Shown: piece after piece, positions 28,801 to 43,800 of the stretch
How positions within the stretch are numbered: position 1 is the first letter of the stretch
Layout: each line of letters starts with the position of its first letter
Source of the DNA: Aphidius gifuensis
Lineage: Eukaryota > Arthropoda > Insecta > Hymenoptera > Braconidae
NCBI RefSeq assembly: GCF_014905175.1
Contig: NC_057788.1
Location: 25,204,154 to 25,268,153, forward strand
Reading direction: 5' to 3'
Length of the DNA stretch: 64,000 nucleotides
Made by a program: the position numbers and the translations under genes
The notes under the pieces: generated by a model
Seen by the model: only the letters and a program-made list of their open reading frames with translations
Told to the model about the DNA's origin: nothing
The model's database searches: none

Positions 28801-31800
28801 AAATTTTAAATTACCAAAATCATTTCAAAAAAATATATTTGTTTCTTCTCTGTCTCTCGCTATATTCGCTATTTTTTTTTTATTCTATTGTAATTTTTGA
28901 ATTTATTTATTTTTTTTTTTTCGAAAGTTAGGACTCACGTAATGATAATGGTTCTTGAAGGTAAAATTTTATTTTCGCATTTATGTTTTTAAGCACCATT
29001 ACAAAGTTTTATTATTTTCTTTGAAAAAAAAAATACATTTTAAGGTTGTAAATTTTCTTCAAGGTCTCTAACGGTTATTGCCGTTATATATTTTTTTTTT
29101 TTTTGTTAGTGTATTGGAATTGCTTTTTTAGATATTTTTTTTGTTAAATACATAACTTTCTCAAGTGTCCAACTCAACTTTAGGGTCTAATGATTGCCTT
29201 TTCACATTATTTTTTCTTTTGAAAGATCCAAGGATATATCTGACTTATCTTCTATCTTGACCATATTAGAAAAAAAAATGTTAGTTTGTCGGAAGAGACC
29301 TTTTAGCGTATATAATAGTGACTAGTCAAAAAAAAAGTGCTGGGTCTAATGGCCATTGTAAAGTAGTAGCCTCGAAATATTCCACGCCTTTATTGTTGGC
29401 TTAGAGGGGCACAGAGGTAAACAATTACCTTGCTAAATCCCTTCACAGCTAAAAATTGTAGGTCATGTGCCGAAAAAAAAAAAAAAAAAAAAAAAAATCT
29501 AATACACCAACGCTTGACCTTCTTCATTGTCTTGTCATGACAAAAACACTTTCTAATAACTCTCTTATAATTTATTTATTTTTTTTTTTTCTCAAGAGCG
29601 TTATAAAAATTTGCTTAATACACATATTCACCCATGCAAAATTAATGTTACTATTTTTTATATTTTAACTTTTGAATTTATTATTATTATTTTCAAATTT
29701 TGTACTTAATTAACAATTAATTTTTTTTAATCATTGACGACGATAAAGACGAATCCGAGTACTGACGTCTGTCCTATTTTTTCTTCTTTCAGACTGGGCC
29801 GTTTCGTACCAAGCAAAAATGAAGACACGAGGTATATAAATTTATATATCCTCTATTATTTTTATTATTATTATTATTATTTTTAGTTCAACTTGAAGGA
29901 AATTAGAGAGTCAACTGTAGAACTGACCTCCCCATTTGACCCAAAGAATTTTTTTTTTTTTTTCTTTTATTGTTCTTCCCCTTTTTTGCATTCATTATTA
30001 TTATGATAATTATTATTATTTTAAATTTGAATTCAATACAAAGAATATATTTAGATATTTTCAACGTGGTTGTATAAATTTTTCGTACTAAAAATTAGAT
30101 ATCAGCTATAAAAATAGAATATATACAAAAATCAATGTGGGTGGTCAGAAACGTGGTTTATATTTGCAAATAAAAGTAGTAAACGCATGCGCGCTCTAAA
30201 ATCATAAAATAATAATAATAATAAATATATATATTTATTTCTTGTGTTTATCCGGATATCTTGGTCGTGTGTGTCGTCATCAATTTAAAGCAGCTGTTTT
30301 CATTCAAGCGTTGACCCTTCTTAGTTGGTTACTTCCTTCAATATATATCGTCGCGTCACATTTTGTAATTGCCTCTATAAGTAACTTTTGTTTCTGTTAT
30401 ATATTTTATTAATTTTTTTTAACACAAGTCTTAATTTGTCTCATTACAAAACTTTATTATCTCTTGTCTCGAAGAATTTGTTCATTCAACATGATTAAAG
30501 ATATGATGATGAAAAAAGATACAATAAGAAAAGATAAATTATATTATTATCATTATTTTTAATATTAACTTTTGATTTATTCATTCATGCATGCTCGTGG
30601 TTAAAATTGGTAAATTCAATGGGATATTAAAAAAAACTAGGAAATTGAATTTAAATCATAGTGGCAGTTAATATAATCCAACTGACTTCACACATTTGGT
30701 ACGATATTTTTATGAAATATTACATCTTGAAAATATGCTGAATGTGTCACATAATATTAAAACTTGTGCACATATTAAAAAACTGTTTTAAAAAAATAAA
30801 ATAAAAGTAGTTTAATATTTTTTTTAAAGTTATTTTTAAGTTTTTTTTCTGAAGGATTTTTAAATTTTTAATATAAACAGTGTATTTATTTTTTTTGCTG
30901 AAAACAATTATTTTTCTTCTTATTTTACTCACCTTAACCACTTGAACTTTGAAATTACAACTTGAAGTTTATACTGCCAAGTGGTATGCTTAGCTAGCCT
31001 TGTACAGTCTCAGAGTTTTAATTTTTTTTTTTTTTAACTTAATTTAACTATCAAATTTAAAATTAAAAGCATGTGGTTTTTATAAATGTTATTATTATTA
31101 TTAGATATACATACACATGTGGTTTATTTATTTTGATAATGTTTGTTATTTATATATTTTTTTTTTCATTGTCCGCGAATAATGTAGATATTTGACGTCA
31201 TGATCAACTTGGCGCCAATATAGTTAGAACATCTAGAAAATTTATATATTATCTCGCGATCGTGAATGTTTTTATTGTAATAGCGACACGTCTCGACTCT
31301 TCCAAAAATTTTATAATTTGTATTTTATGACGTATCTCATTTCTTAAAATTGTGGGTTTTTTGTTTCTTTTTTTCATTTAATAATAATAAAAATGATGAT
31401 AATAATTATGAATAAAAAATTTCACATCCAGAGTTGTAAATCATGTCAACTGAAGATACTTCAGTTTGATGATGAAGTAGTAGTAGTACATGGTGAATTT
31501 TGTTGCTCTGGCTTAACGACTCCTAATTGGATCCTCGATAGTCGCATCACATCCAACACACAAAATAACATCGGTTTTTATTTCCCCTTTATTTTCTCTC
31601 CTCATCGAAGCTTGGTTCATTTCATCTTTTGCTATTCCTTGTTAAATAACGTCAACGATGACGCATGCGTTTCAATTTATCATAGGACATTTTTAAACTA
31701 TAATCATCTACCAACTTCCTCTTGTCTATCTCAAATAGTCCTAATGACATATATCTTCAAAAAATTCGTCCTCGACACTCATTAACACTGGGCGTTAGTG

Positions 31801-34800
31801 TCAAAAGACTAAAATATATGTGGCTTTAGTAGTTGAAATAAAATAAAAGCTGAGAATTTCTTTTTGTTGATATATTTTTTATTTTAAAAGATAATTTTAA
31901 CTGAGGTCGTGGAAAAATATTTACATACTGAAATAAAAATGAGTTCGTTGTACGAATTCACCTCTAACTGACATTTAAATTGTTTTTCTTAACTCTTTTT
32001 TATCTAAAGAAAATTTTATATGAGTATAAAGATTAATATTTATCGTTTATGGGGTTGTATTGAATAAAATTATCGTCATTTTTATTTAAAAAAAGTAATA
32101 TCATTATTTGGAGTACATGATAAAAATGATAAGTAGCTTCTGATTATAATATTGCGTGTATTTATTTACTTTTTTTATTTTTTTTCTGTTTATTTTTATT
32201 ACTTATAATTTGTATTTTATACGGAAAAAGAAAAAAAATAATAATTTTCTTATATTTTAATAATTTATGTCTGAGGTGTCTTAACAACGTGGTTATTATT
32301 TTTATAAAAATTTTATTAAAACATCACGCACTTTGCAATATATATAAAAGAAGACGAAATTTTTTTATTTTTGTTTTTCCTTATCGTAAATATGTTACCA
32401 AACGACTGAAAGGTGTTATAAGCACATGTTTATATTTTTAATGAAGAAAAAAATAAATAAATAAAAAATGGTCTCTGCTTTTACCCGATTGCTGACCTAT
32501 TTGTGAAACTTCGCGACGAGATGTCGGGCTTTACAAATTGTTACAACACATATACAAATAACATACGTATACATTTGTGGTATCAAGAGAGAGAGATAGC
32601 GAGAGAGAGACTTGCAACACTTGACGAATTACTTGCAAGTACTTGGTTTTAGTCTTTGTACACTCTTACAGTAATATACATTACATAAAAATTTCGTCGT
32701 TCCTCTTTTTCATTTCATTATTATTATTATCATATTTTTTCGTAACGTCCTTGACTCTTTATAACAGCATGAAAAATCGTCTTCATAAACGTCACAAAGT
32801 TGCACATAATTACAACACAAATTATTAAAACAATTATTAAAAATATTTTTTTTTACAATTATTTTCTAAAAATTAGATGAAAGAAATATAATAACTAATT
32901 TAAAACTAGCTTTTCAAAATTAAAAAAAATATTATTATTCTTTTCAAGTAGCTAGAAAGCACATTAAGAGTTCCCTTGGTAGAGTATATAGCATCTGCCT
33001 TGCTGTTGTTTGACGAACACTCGTCTTTCTTTTGCAATCATCAACCGTGTGTTCGTGTGTGTAATATGTTCGTGCTAACCATCTTTAAAGCTTCTTTCTA
33101 TGTACTCTCTTTTTTTTTTTCATTTTTTTTCCACAACAACAACCGTGCTTTGCTCAGCTCTTGAACAAAAAGAGCCAGTACTCAACATTTTCATAAAAAA
33201 TCTGAAAATAAAATATATATAATTTTTTTTCTTTCTTTTGTGTTTTATCGCCGGTAAAACGTTTCCTCAATAATGCAATCATCCTCTTCAGTGCTTTGTG
33301 TGTGCACTTTGACCATTCAAGAGAAAGAACAAAAAAAATATATATATATAATAAAACGTTAATGATAAATATTGTATGTTAATTATAAATAAATATTTAA
33401 AAAGTATAAAGATACAAGTGGTAATGAAAATACTAAATATATAAAATGACAATAAATGATAAGAAGTTTTGAAAGAAAATAAAAATGTCATGCGAGTTTT
33501 CCGATGTATAATGAAAAGAATAAAAAAAAAATATATATACGAGAAAGAAAAACAGAGGCGGGGGATATACTCTGATCAATACCGACACAACAATGTATTT
33601 TTTTTCTTTCTTCGACAAACGATAATAATTCTTCTTCATCATCGATAAGAATCAGGTATAAAATCCCCATTGAACACTCACTTTTGTGGATTGGACCTTT
33701 CGGTTCTTTCAGAACACAAAAAATAACAAAATCATACGTCAAAACCTTTTTTTTTTTTTTATTTCCCCTACAGGATACATTTATCTTTTTAGTCCTTTTT
33801 TATAACAAAAATAAATAAATGTAAAAAAAAAAAAAAACCACTTAACCATTGATTCATTCGTAATGAATTTATAATAAAGTAAAAAGTTTTTTAAATTTTA
33901 AATCATGCTCGACCATAAAGACCTATAAAATTCGTTGGTTTAAAATACATTGATATTTTTCTTATTTTTTTAAATATATACATATGCGAGTATAACTATC
34001 ATTTCGACATCTCTCAAAAAGTGAACTAAAAGTACAAGAGGGTTTCTTTTTTTTATATTAAAAAAAAAAAACTCCACCACGTGTGAGTCAACAAAAAAAA
34101 AAAAAAGCTTTAGTTTTTGTTTATATCCAAGATATCTGGATATATCCCTCGAGTGGTTGAGGGATTCTTATTTTTTTATTTATTTTTTCTTTTTTTTATG
34201 GTGAGGATTTTCTTTGGGCTATCAAATTTTTAAAACTTCGTGTGTACAGGTTGATAGCATATGGAGAAAAAAAAAAATAAAAATATGGTCTGACCTGGGG
34301 TTGAGTTATAAATTAAATTCTATCTCAGCTGTTGCAGCATATAACGATGATGAGAGAAACACCGCCTGGTAACAACGACCTCCTCGAAGCCCATTTGCTC
34401 ACTTATTTGCTGCTGTTGTTTCTTGATGATCCATGCATTCTTAACATTTTTTTTTATGACTTTTTGAAGAATAAAATAAAAAACAATTTTTTTTTTATTT
34501 TCCTCTTCAACCCTGAAGGTTTTCTTGGAGACACTTAAAGTACTTTATGGTTTTTTTTTTCACTTTTGACACTAACAATCAAGTATAGTGGTAAACAAAA
34601 AAAGAAAAACAATGAATTTTTTCATTTTTAAATTATTTTCTTCTTGATTGATGATGAGAAGTCACTGATTACTTTATGACTGTAATACACATATGCGGGT
34701 CCCGCACAAAAACATCATCATCATAATCAACATGGTGATGATGAACAAGTAGAAGTTTATTCTACATCCATTTCCTCAAAATTTGACTGTGCACATATTA

Positions 34801-37800
34801 TTTCTAAAATTACTCAAATTGAATTCCAGTACTTGATAAAATAAAGCTAGAGTATTTTTAAAATTTAATATAATCATCTTCAAAAATTAGCATCATCTAA
34901 CCTTGTCTCAATGTCTTCGTGGGTGATAAATTTTGTAATAAGTACCTTTGAATTGAAAAAAAAAATCAAGCTTTTTTTTATACTTAATCATTCGAATCTT
35001 GATCAAATGCTTTGTTCTCAACAATGATGCAATTCATGAGTCTGGGGCGAGGTCAATTTCATTTATTTTCCCTTGTATCGTAAAAAGGCATATCCCAGGT
35101 GCCTTTCCTTTTTTTTTTTTCCTTTCGTCATCATCTTCGTCCTTTTTTTTTTTTGTGAAAGTTACAAACTGTATTTGAGGTCCAGACTCATAATTCATCA
35201 TTTCAGTGTGGAGGCGGTATAGTGGAGGAAGTAAAAAAAAAATATTGAAAAGATAAAAAGAGATTAAAAAAAAAAAATAGGAAAAAAAATTAGGGTGTCC
35301 AATGATGTTTCATTGAAGCGTAATACAAGATCCTATGAAATGTTGACGAGCATTTGCTATGCTGACGTAACCACTTCATTTCAATCATTCGTATATTTCC
35401 TTTTGACTCATCTTTATTTTTATTATTATTATTATTTCTCTCTTGTCAAACATCTGCCTTGCTTGATGTATCTCGCTTAATTCAAAAGTCGGAGCTCCAT
35501 AGGGTATACTTTGAAATATTAAATAATAATAATGATAATAATAACAACAGCAACAGTAATAATACATGTATATATATTTTAATAAAAATAATAATTATTA
35601 ATACACGTGAAATAAAAATATTTAAAATTAATTGTAATTAATTAATTAATGTTGCGAAAGATTTTTAAAAAATATAACGAATATGACTTTGAGATAGGTT
35701 CAGGGGGCTTATGTTAATTTAAATATTATTACTGTGTAGGTGAGGAATAACTGGTGTATTGCGTTGTTTGTTTATTAGTATATATACTGTATGTATGTGT
35801 ATTATATATTATGTGCTACAAAGAGACAAAGACTTTCACTGGATTATTTCACGGCCAGTGTCTCGGGCGTTTGGCTATAAATATTGTCCTCGTTATTCTG
35901 TTTAACATTTTTATATTAATTTATTATTATTATTTTTATTATTTCATAAAGTTTTATTTAAACAAAAAAAATTGTTTTATCAATAATGAAAGACAAGGCA
36001 AAAATATATTTTTGTTATTCTTTTTCTGTTGTTTATACAATTTATATAATTTTTTAATTTTTTTTTTTTGAAAAAACTTTTGATACCTTTCCCTCGTTAT
36101 TGTACACGTGTTTCCATTGTCATTTTACGCTTGTGGACAAGGTAATGAGCAAATTTTTAACCATTCTCTTTTGAAACTCAAGGGATTTGAAAAAAAAAAA
36201 TTTTTTTTTCGTTCATAAAAACAGTCTGATGATACACTAGTTATGTATTTTATTAGCCAACAGTGGAAATATACTTGGTTATTTAAATATTGTTTAAAAA
36301 AAAATTGTTTTGCATGGAGTTTGACGATTATTTTTTTATTTATCAATTTACGTTCAAGAAATTTTCGCTGTTGAGCTCGGCTGGGTGGGAGGGAAAGAGT
36401 ACTTGTCTCTACAATGAGGAGTTGAAACCAGACAAGGTCGAGACTATCAAAGCCCACTGATCAATCAATCAAAAACAAAAAGACTTGTACTTAGAAACAA
36501 TTTTTTTAACTATTCCCTATTGTCATTTGTATGAAATCACCATCACACATACAAATTCTATTGTCACATAAATGCAGAATAAATATTGCAATTGCAATAT
36601 GAAAATTATCACCTGACTGACAGTGTTATGCACTTCGTACCAGTATGTATCTGTCTTTTGAAATAATTTTAATTTTATCTTTTTTTTTTTTTCTCAAGAT
36701 ATTAACATGCAAATATTTTTGCTCATAAAGTATCAAATTAATAGTCTCTCGGTACATTGTTTGTATATATGTATATAACTTTTTTTTTTTTCATTTCGTA
36801 TTTACAAATAATTTTAATTTGAGAAAAATAAAATTATTTTATTAATGTTGAAACATGAAATAAAAAATGTTAATAACCAAATAAATAAATTATATTTATT
36901 GTTGATAAGATTGTTTTTCATAAAATGGGTGTTCTTATCATTTAAAATTTTTTTATGTTCATATATTGAGAGTTGCAAGCTCAGCTGAAAAGTGCGATAA
37001 AAAAGAAAAAAAAACAATATTATCTTGAGATTTATCTTCTAAAATTTTTTATCAAACAAGAAAAGTGTCATAAGTTTTATTTTTATTATATCAAACATAA
37101 GTGTCTTTCACTTGTCTTATTTTTTTTATATTTTTCCTTTCTTTGCACTTTTTCAGTTGCTTATTTTTTATTTTATTATTTTTATGTATACTCTTTTTGT
37201 TATATTTTTTTTTCTAAAGTTTGAAGTCTTGTCGTTTATACATATATATACACGTTTATCGCACCTCAAGTTAACGTCATGTGGTTTACGATAGTATATT
37301 CAAGAAATGATTTCCAACTTAAAAAACATTCTTACGATAAAATTATGTTGAGATCTTGACTGCGAGCACGCTCATTCTCCATTATATACATAAATATATA
37401 TATTATGCATACAAGTTTTGGTTAAACTTTAAATCTCCTTGTGAATGTTTATATGGTTTAAATGTGGCTTTTCACATGCACTTGCATTTAGATATATACT
37501 AAAAAAACTACACCCCAAATAAGATAGACGAAATAAATGAAACTCGTGTGAGGTCTTGCATTTTATCTCTATATTATTTTATCAAATTAAAATCTTGAGG
37601 CATAACTAATGTACGTCAACTTGATATTTTTAAAGTGCGATAGTGTATAGTTGAATTAATATACATATACCTATATATTATTTTAATTAATTTTTTAAAT
37701 TTTTAATCAAGTTTTATGAATTATTTAATTATTCAATTTTTGGTAATTTTTTTATTTTCATTTTTAAATATGTACCTTTTAAATTATTTATGCATCTACT

Positions 37801-40800
37801 TATAATCAAAGGGTGGGGTGAAATAGTCACCAGGGCGGTCTTAAAGAAAACAATGGTGATTGTCTTGAAAACGTTTACAGCCTAATTATGTGAACACGGT
37901 CCAGGCATGGTGAAGTAACAATGCCATAACTCGTAACAATGTACAATTGTTCATTGTCCTACAATACGTCCTCACTTCACCCTTTTATTTCTTCTCCCAA
38001 TTCTTTACTTATTTAATTTTTTTTTTTACTTTTTTTATTCCCTAATATTCTGGCGTTATTTTCATTATCATATTGACACACACACACTTGCATATTTTAT
38101 TTTGATCATTTAAAAATTGTAACAACAATGTCTTGTTGATTAAATAATTCTCCTAAGGCTTCCGGATTAACTTCTTTTAAGATAAATTGTACAGATATTG
38201 GAAACAATGATCAATGAACTCTTGTTGATCGCATTGAGTTACATTTTATCTTTATCTACATAATAACATGATAGTTAAATATGATGTTTATTTATTTTAT
38301 CATTCAAATGTTATTGAATCAAAATTGATTTTTGGACATTCTCTTTTAATGCATTTTTTAAATTTCAATGGCAAGTCAAGGTCAACTTAATTTTTCGTAC
38401 ATTGAACTCTTTTATTATAAACTATAAATAAAAAAAAAGGAAAAATATTAAAATAAATTACAAATCAAATTGAGTTTGAAGAGAAAAAAAAAAGGAAAAT
38501 TCGTTTTCATTCATATCATGAGAAAATGTATAACTTTTTTTTTTCAATTTTGAAGGAAAAATGCGCGCAGATTTAAAAAAAAAAAATGATTTTTTATTTT
38601 TCATTATTTTTTGAATTGTCCTTCAAAACAGCAAAGCGTAACGAGGCGAGGTTATATACCAACGATGAACTGAGTATAAGCGGTTACAAGGACACTGACA
38701 ACGGGAACCTGTCCCCATGACGATTATAACCCACGCGTGCGCAAATACATTGCAATATATCCACTTAATTTTAATACATATGTCTACATATACAACAAAT
38801 AAAATAAATATATTAAATAAAAAATAAATAAAATATAAATAAAAACTTGACGATTCATGGCACGTGGAAAATAAAATTTTGTACTTGCATCGTGTGTTTA
38901 TAAAAAATCTATTAAACATTGCATTTATGTATATGTTATGTATTAAACATTTATATACACAACATATATAACACGTATTAATGCAATTTTCTGCACACAG
39001 TCACCTTTCGTTTTTCCATCATTGGTAAAGTCGGTCCTTGAGAAAATCTTCTTGCCTCGATTCTCAATTTCATCATTGTGTGTATATATATATTTTTTTT
39101 CTTATGCAGTAATCATTGACGATGGCCATGCCACGATAACTTTCGACAAAAAAATAAAAAAATAAAAAAATATTGACTATTAAACAGTGACAATTGCGTA
39201 GACTATGTCAATTTATTTATTTTTTTTTTTTATTACAAAATACATAGACAAACAGTGAAATATAATTTTCTGTCTTTTTTTTTTTTTCTTTAAATTTAAC
39301 TGCAATATAATTTATAATATAATATTTATTATGTACATTGAATTTATCCTTGTTTAAATATATAACTTGGTCATAAAAAAATTTCATTGATCTTAATTAA
39401 AATAAATTGATACTTAAATAACAATATTAAAGATAAAAATCTTTTTCACTTTGAAAATTTTATACTTGTATATATTTAATAATTTTTAATTTTTATTTTA
39501 ACATATACACGACCTTTACAACCAATTTATAACTGTCTTTCCTTTTTGGATAAATTTTATTTATTTTTTTTTTTGCGTGGGAAGCAGGAAGGGAGTTGCT
39601 GCTCAGTTAATTCATTGCTATTTGTAATAAATCATATATAATTTCATTTTATCATTCGATATAATATGTCAAAGAAAATATATTATGATATTAATATATT
39701 TTATTAATTTTTTTTTTATTTTTATTTACCCTATATTTATCGTCAATTACTTCCGAAAGAAAAACCATTAAAATTATTACAAATAGAAAAAAATAAATAT
39801 AAATGAGACATTTAATTTCCGAAAATAGTCTGATCTCCATTTTCATATAGTTTGCTCAAATGTTGGAAAAATAAAAATAAATATGTAGAAAAAAAAATAG
39901 TTGAATAAACGACTTTAAAACTCTTTTGCCAAAGTGAACGTGTCTCCATCGAAGGATATGCCGACGGGAAAGGTTGTAATTTTTTTTTTGATTTCTTTTA
40001 TACATAAATTTTTTTTTATCAATACAGAGAGCATGATTGCGAAACTAATAGAGCAATTGAGAAAAAATGATCTTTCTAATTCGTCGGCTGATCGGTCAAC
40101 AAACCAATCTTTTCACCAAATTGCCATGTCGTTTTGGATACATCTATATTCAATCAATTGGCCTTTTCAATTGTCGACACAATTTCGATAAAAAAAAAAA
40201 ATCCCATAAAAATAAATATTCTGCATAATAAAAAAATTAATAAAAAAAAAAAAATCTTGAAATATCATTTTTGATGGCTCGTCAAAGTTTATTTCATCAT
40301 TGTCACATTTAACACTTTGATTTTATTTTTTATTAAAAATAAAAAAATTTTATCGTATTTATATAAAGATTTATTGACAAAATAATAGCGACTGAAAAGA
40401 CGCGACCTTTTCATCAACCTCTCAAATGATTATCCAACTCGTGAAATGTTTTACCAGATACATTGTTAAAAATCAATCAGTCAACAAATATCAAAAATTA
40501 CCACAATAACTTTATATAAACTCACATAAATGACATTAATTTCAATTTTACCACGACAAATTGTACAACAGATATATTTATTGATGATGATAATGCAATC
40601 TTTCAACGAAATACCAATATTGCTAAACCAAATGTTTGATAGATTGGTAATATTATTATTATTGATTATCAACGTATTTTCTATCTCTCAATATTTTATA
40701 TCGTCAATTCTCACGATTATATAATTACGTTTTGTTTCATTGAACATATATTTTTAGTTTAATAATCGAAACCCGGAAATGGTGATGATGATGATGATCG

Positions 40801-43800
40801 GTTATTAAAATTCTACAATTAAAATACATACCACAATAATAATTGTTGACCTTTTTGTTTGTTTTTTTTTTTTTCCAATCATTTTGCTCTTTTGGTCCGT
40901 TTTAAAGATCAAAAATTTTATTTTTACAGTATGAATTATTTTCTTTCGTTGTGGTTTATTTAAAAGATAAATTTCTGATGCTTAATTTTGACCTTTTAGC
41001 ATTTTTTTTTTTTTTTTCTACCATCGTTGGTGGTGGTGTGGTTGTAAAATAAATTTTTGCTCGATATATACATATAAATAGTCTCTGCTGAAGCAATAAT
41101 CGACCCAAGAACTTTAAATTTTTTTGAAATGTTTACCATATGCGTGACCCTCTTTTTTTATATTATATTTTTTCTTTATTCACTTTCTATCTTTGTCCTT
41201 CTTTTCTCCTTGTGTTTTAACAAAAAAATAATCAGATTGCGAAAGGTCGTGGTCAGTGAAGGATTATTACATCAAGTCAATGTTTTTTTTTTATCATATC
41301 AAAGGCAATATTTAAAATGTTGAAAAACTTGAGTTAGAAATAAAGTTAAAAAATTTATTTACAAGAAATTTGAAATTCCAAGTGACTGTTAATACATATA
41401 TAATGTATTTTTATATCGAAATTGTGTTTTATAATCTTTTTTTTTTTTAAATGATTACGAATATATTTGACTTTCGTATAAGTTCGATTGTTCAATCCAC
41501 AGTAGGAGATCGCTTCAATCATGCTGTGCCAAAATGAAAAAAAAAAAATTGCCAGCTTAAATAAATAAAAAATGAGTAAAAAATAAAAACATTTTTTAAA
41601 TAATAAATATGAAAAAGAGGGAGTGACATGTGATATTGTCTATTCAAAAGAGAAAAATCGAGACAAGCTTGTGTGCATATATAGGGTAGGAAAAAAAATT
41701 TTTTTGCTGACAAAGAGTTTTAAAATACTTTGTTGGGCCTTTTGTCATTGCAGCTGGTAGAACAGGTGTGTAGGGTAAAAATAATGATGAAAATAAATTT
41801 AAAAAATTTACTCCAAAAAATAAAATAAATAACTAGAATAAGTGGGAAAAAAAAAGAGCTATGTATTAAAACTCGTCAGCTGTTATTTAATACTTGTTTT
41901 TTATTGTCAAAAAAGCGACTAACCAAAGTAAATGAATATATTGTTACTCAAATTTACGTTATCAAATTGCAGTATAACCTAAGCCTTGGCTGAAAGAGAG
42001 TCAATTCATAAAATATTTTAATTTTCAATAATATTTAAGTCAATTAATAGTATAAAATATCTGATATTGATCAAATTTAGGTTAGTTGATATGAAAACGA
42101 TAACTAAATTGTACAGTGCATTGCAATAGTTGAAATTGGAAATCTCATTGGCAATCAGTGGTTTGAAATCCCAGTGGTTAGCCCAACAACCAACTAGCCA
42201 CTAAACCTCATCCTCATTTTCATGATTCTCTTTGTCTCCTCTACTCTTCTCCATCAGCGAATCCATATATGCGTGTTAAATGATAATCCATGCTTATGGT
42301 GGTGTATCTAACCTTCTCGGCTTCATTTACACACAATCTATTCAATCCTAGTTTCAATAAATATCCCATTTCATTATTTTCCAAATCCTCATACATACTC
42401 TTACTTTTCATATATCATTCATTCTCTTCCTGCATGTTTTCTGATTGTCTCGTCTATGCCATCACGATGATCGATTTCTGTTGTTTCAATGTGCCAACTA
42501 ATACAGTCGTTCTCAAGTAAATTTCATTATCTCAAATTTATCCAGTACACCAAAATTTCACATACAAGTATTGATATTTATATACATAATTTCTATTCAT
42601 GCTCGCAACACAACTGAAAATACATTTGAAAAAAAAACATGTAAAAATAGGGGAAAAAGTACATCGTGTCGATGAGCATGCAATTTCATTATAATGAAAA
42701 TTCAATATTTAATGTCTATTTTTTTTTTTTTATTATTATTGTTGTCTGTGTGTTATTATATATTTTTCGATGGTGTGTTTCTATGCTACTTTTCAATGCT
42801 TAAAAAAAAAAAATAAATAACTGTTATAGTCGGGAATTTTTAACGTGAATATATATATGTATTTTTGCGGGTGGGGTCTCGGGTTCGTTTTGTGAGAGTA
42901 AAAGAGAGACAAGAGAGAACGCAATTTGGAGCAGGGTTGGGATTTGGGTTGGTTTGGGGGTTGGGTGGGGTTGAGAGAAGTGGATCAATACCAAACACAG
43001 AGTCGCGCCTTTCTCAAATCTGTCTACTTTTTTTTTTAATTTTATTTTTATTATGACAATGCCACTTGGGCTTTGTATTTATGAATTTTTTTAAATATTA
43101 TTATGAAAGTATTTGTATGTATATTATTTGGTTAAATTTACTTGTCGAGAATTTATCTAAATGAGATGGAAAGTATAAATTAATAAATATATTAAATAAT
43201 GTAAAATAATTCATGTTGACGCTGTTTATGCTCGACTTTTATTCATTTTAAAATTCTGAATTTGAATATAATATTATAATTGTATTAATATTGTTATTTT
43301 GTTTATTACAATAATATTTGATTCTTTTTTTTTTTATAATTTAGTATTTTGATAAATTCGTTTTAGAAAATTATTTAAAAAATATACATAGTTAGTTTAA
43401 CAGCGATGACGACTATTCGATTTATTCGAACACAAACGGAAATAGAAAATGAAAATGTGAATACATGAAATACAATATAACATTGACGACGGAAGTCGAG
43501 CCATCACATTGTCAACCGACAACAGTGATCGAGTTTGTTGCGTCAATGTTTAACATGTCATATTGTTGATAATATTTTTTGATTTATTCATAAATTTATC
43601 AATTCTATTTCAATAAATTTTTTTATTAAACAATCGCCATAATATATTTTAATTATCAGTTTTTTTTTTTTTTTCTCACGATTATATATTTTACCTTCTC
43701 ATCGTTTTTCATTTTTTTTTTCTTTTTTCATGACATATTTTTTTCATGTGTAAAAATAAATTCTTATCTTGTGATACACGATTACTCGGACATCCGTTTC

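Noticed and set aside
29818..29831. ATG within gus exon 2 (MKTR) as a start codon
   Set aside because: Continues into exon 3 in a frame that reaches TGA after a few codons; the frame joined to exon 1 is open throughout.
32960..33060. tRNA-like words (TGGTAGAG...)
   Set aside because: No cloverleaf arms or matching B box could be paired.
33740..33790. Strong acceptor-like site (TTTCCCCTACAG) as the start of another gus exon
   Set aside because: No donor with compatible phase follows closely, and exon 2 already joins exon 3 in frame.
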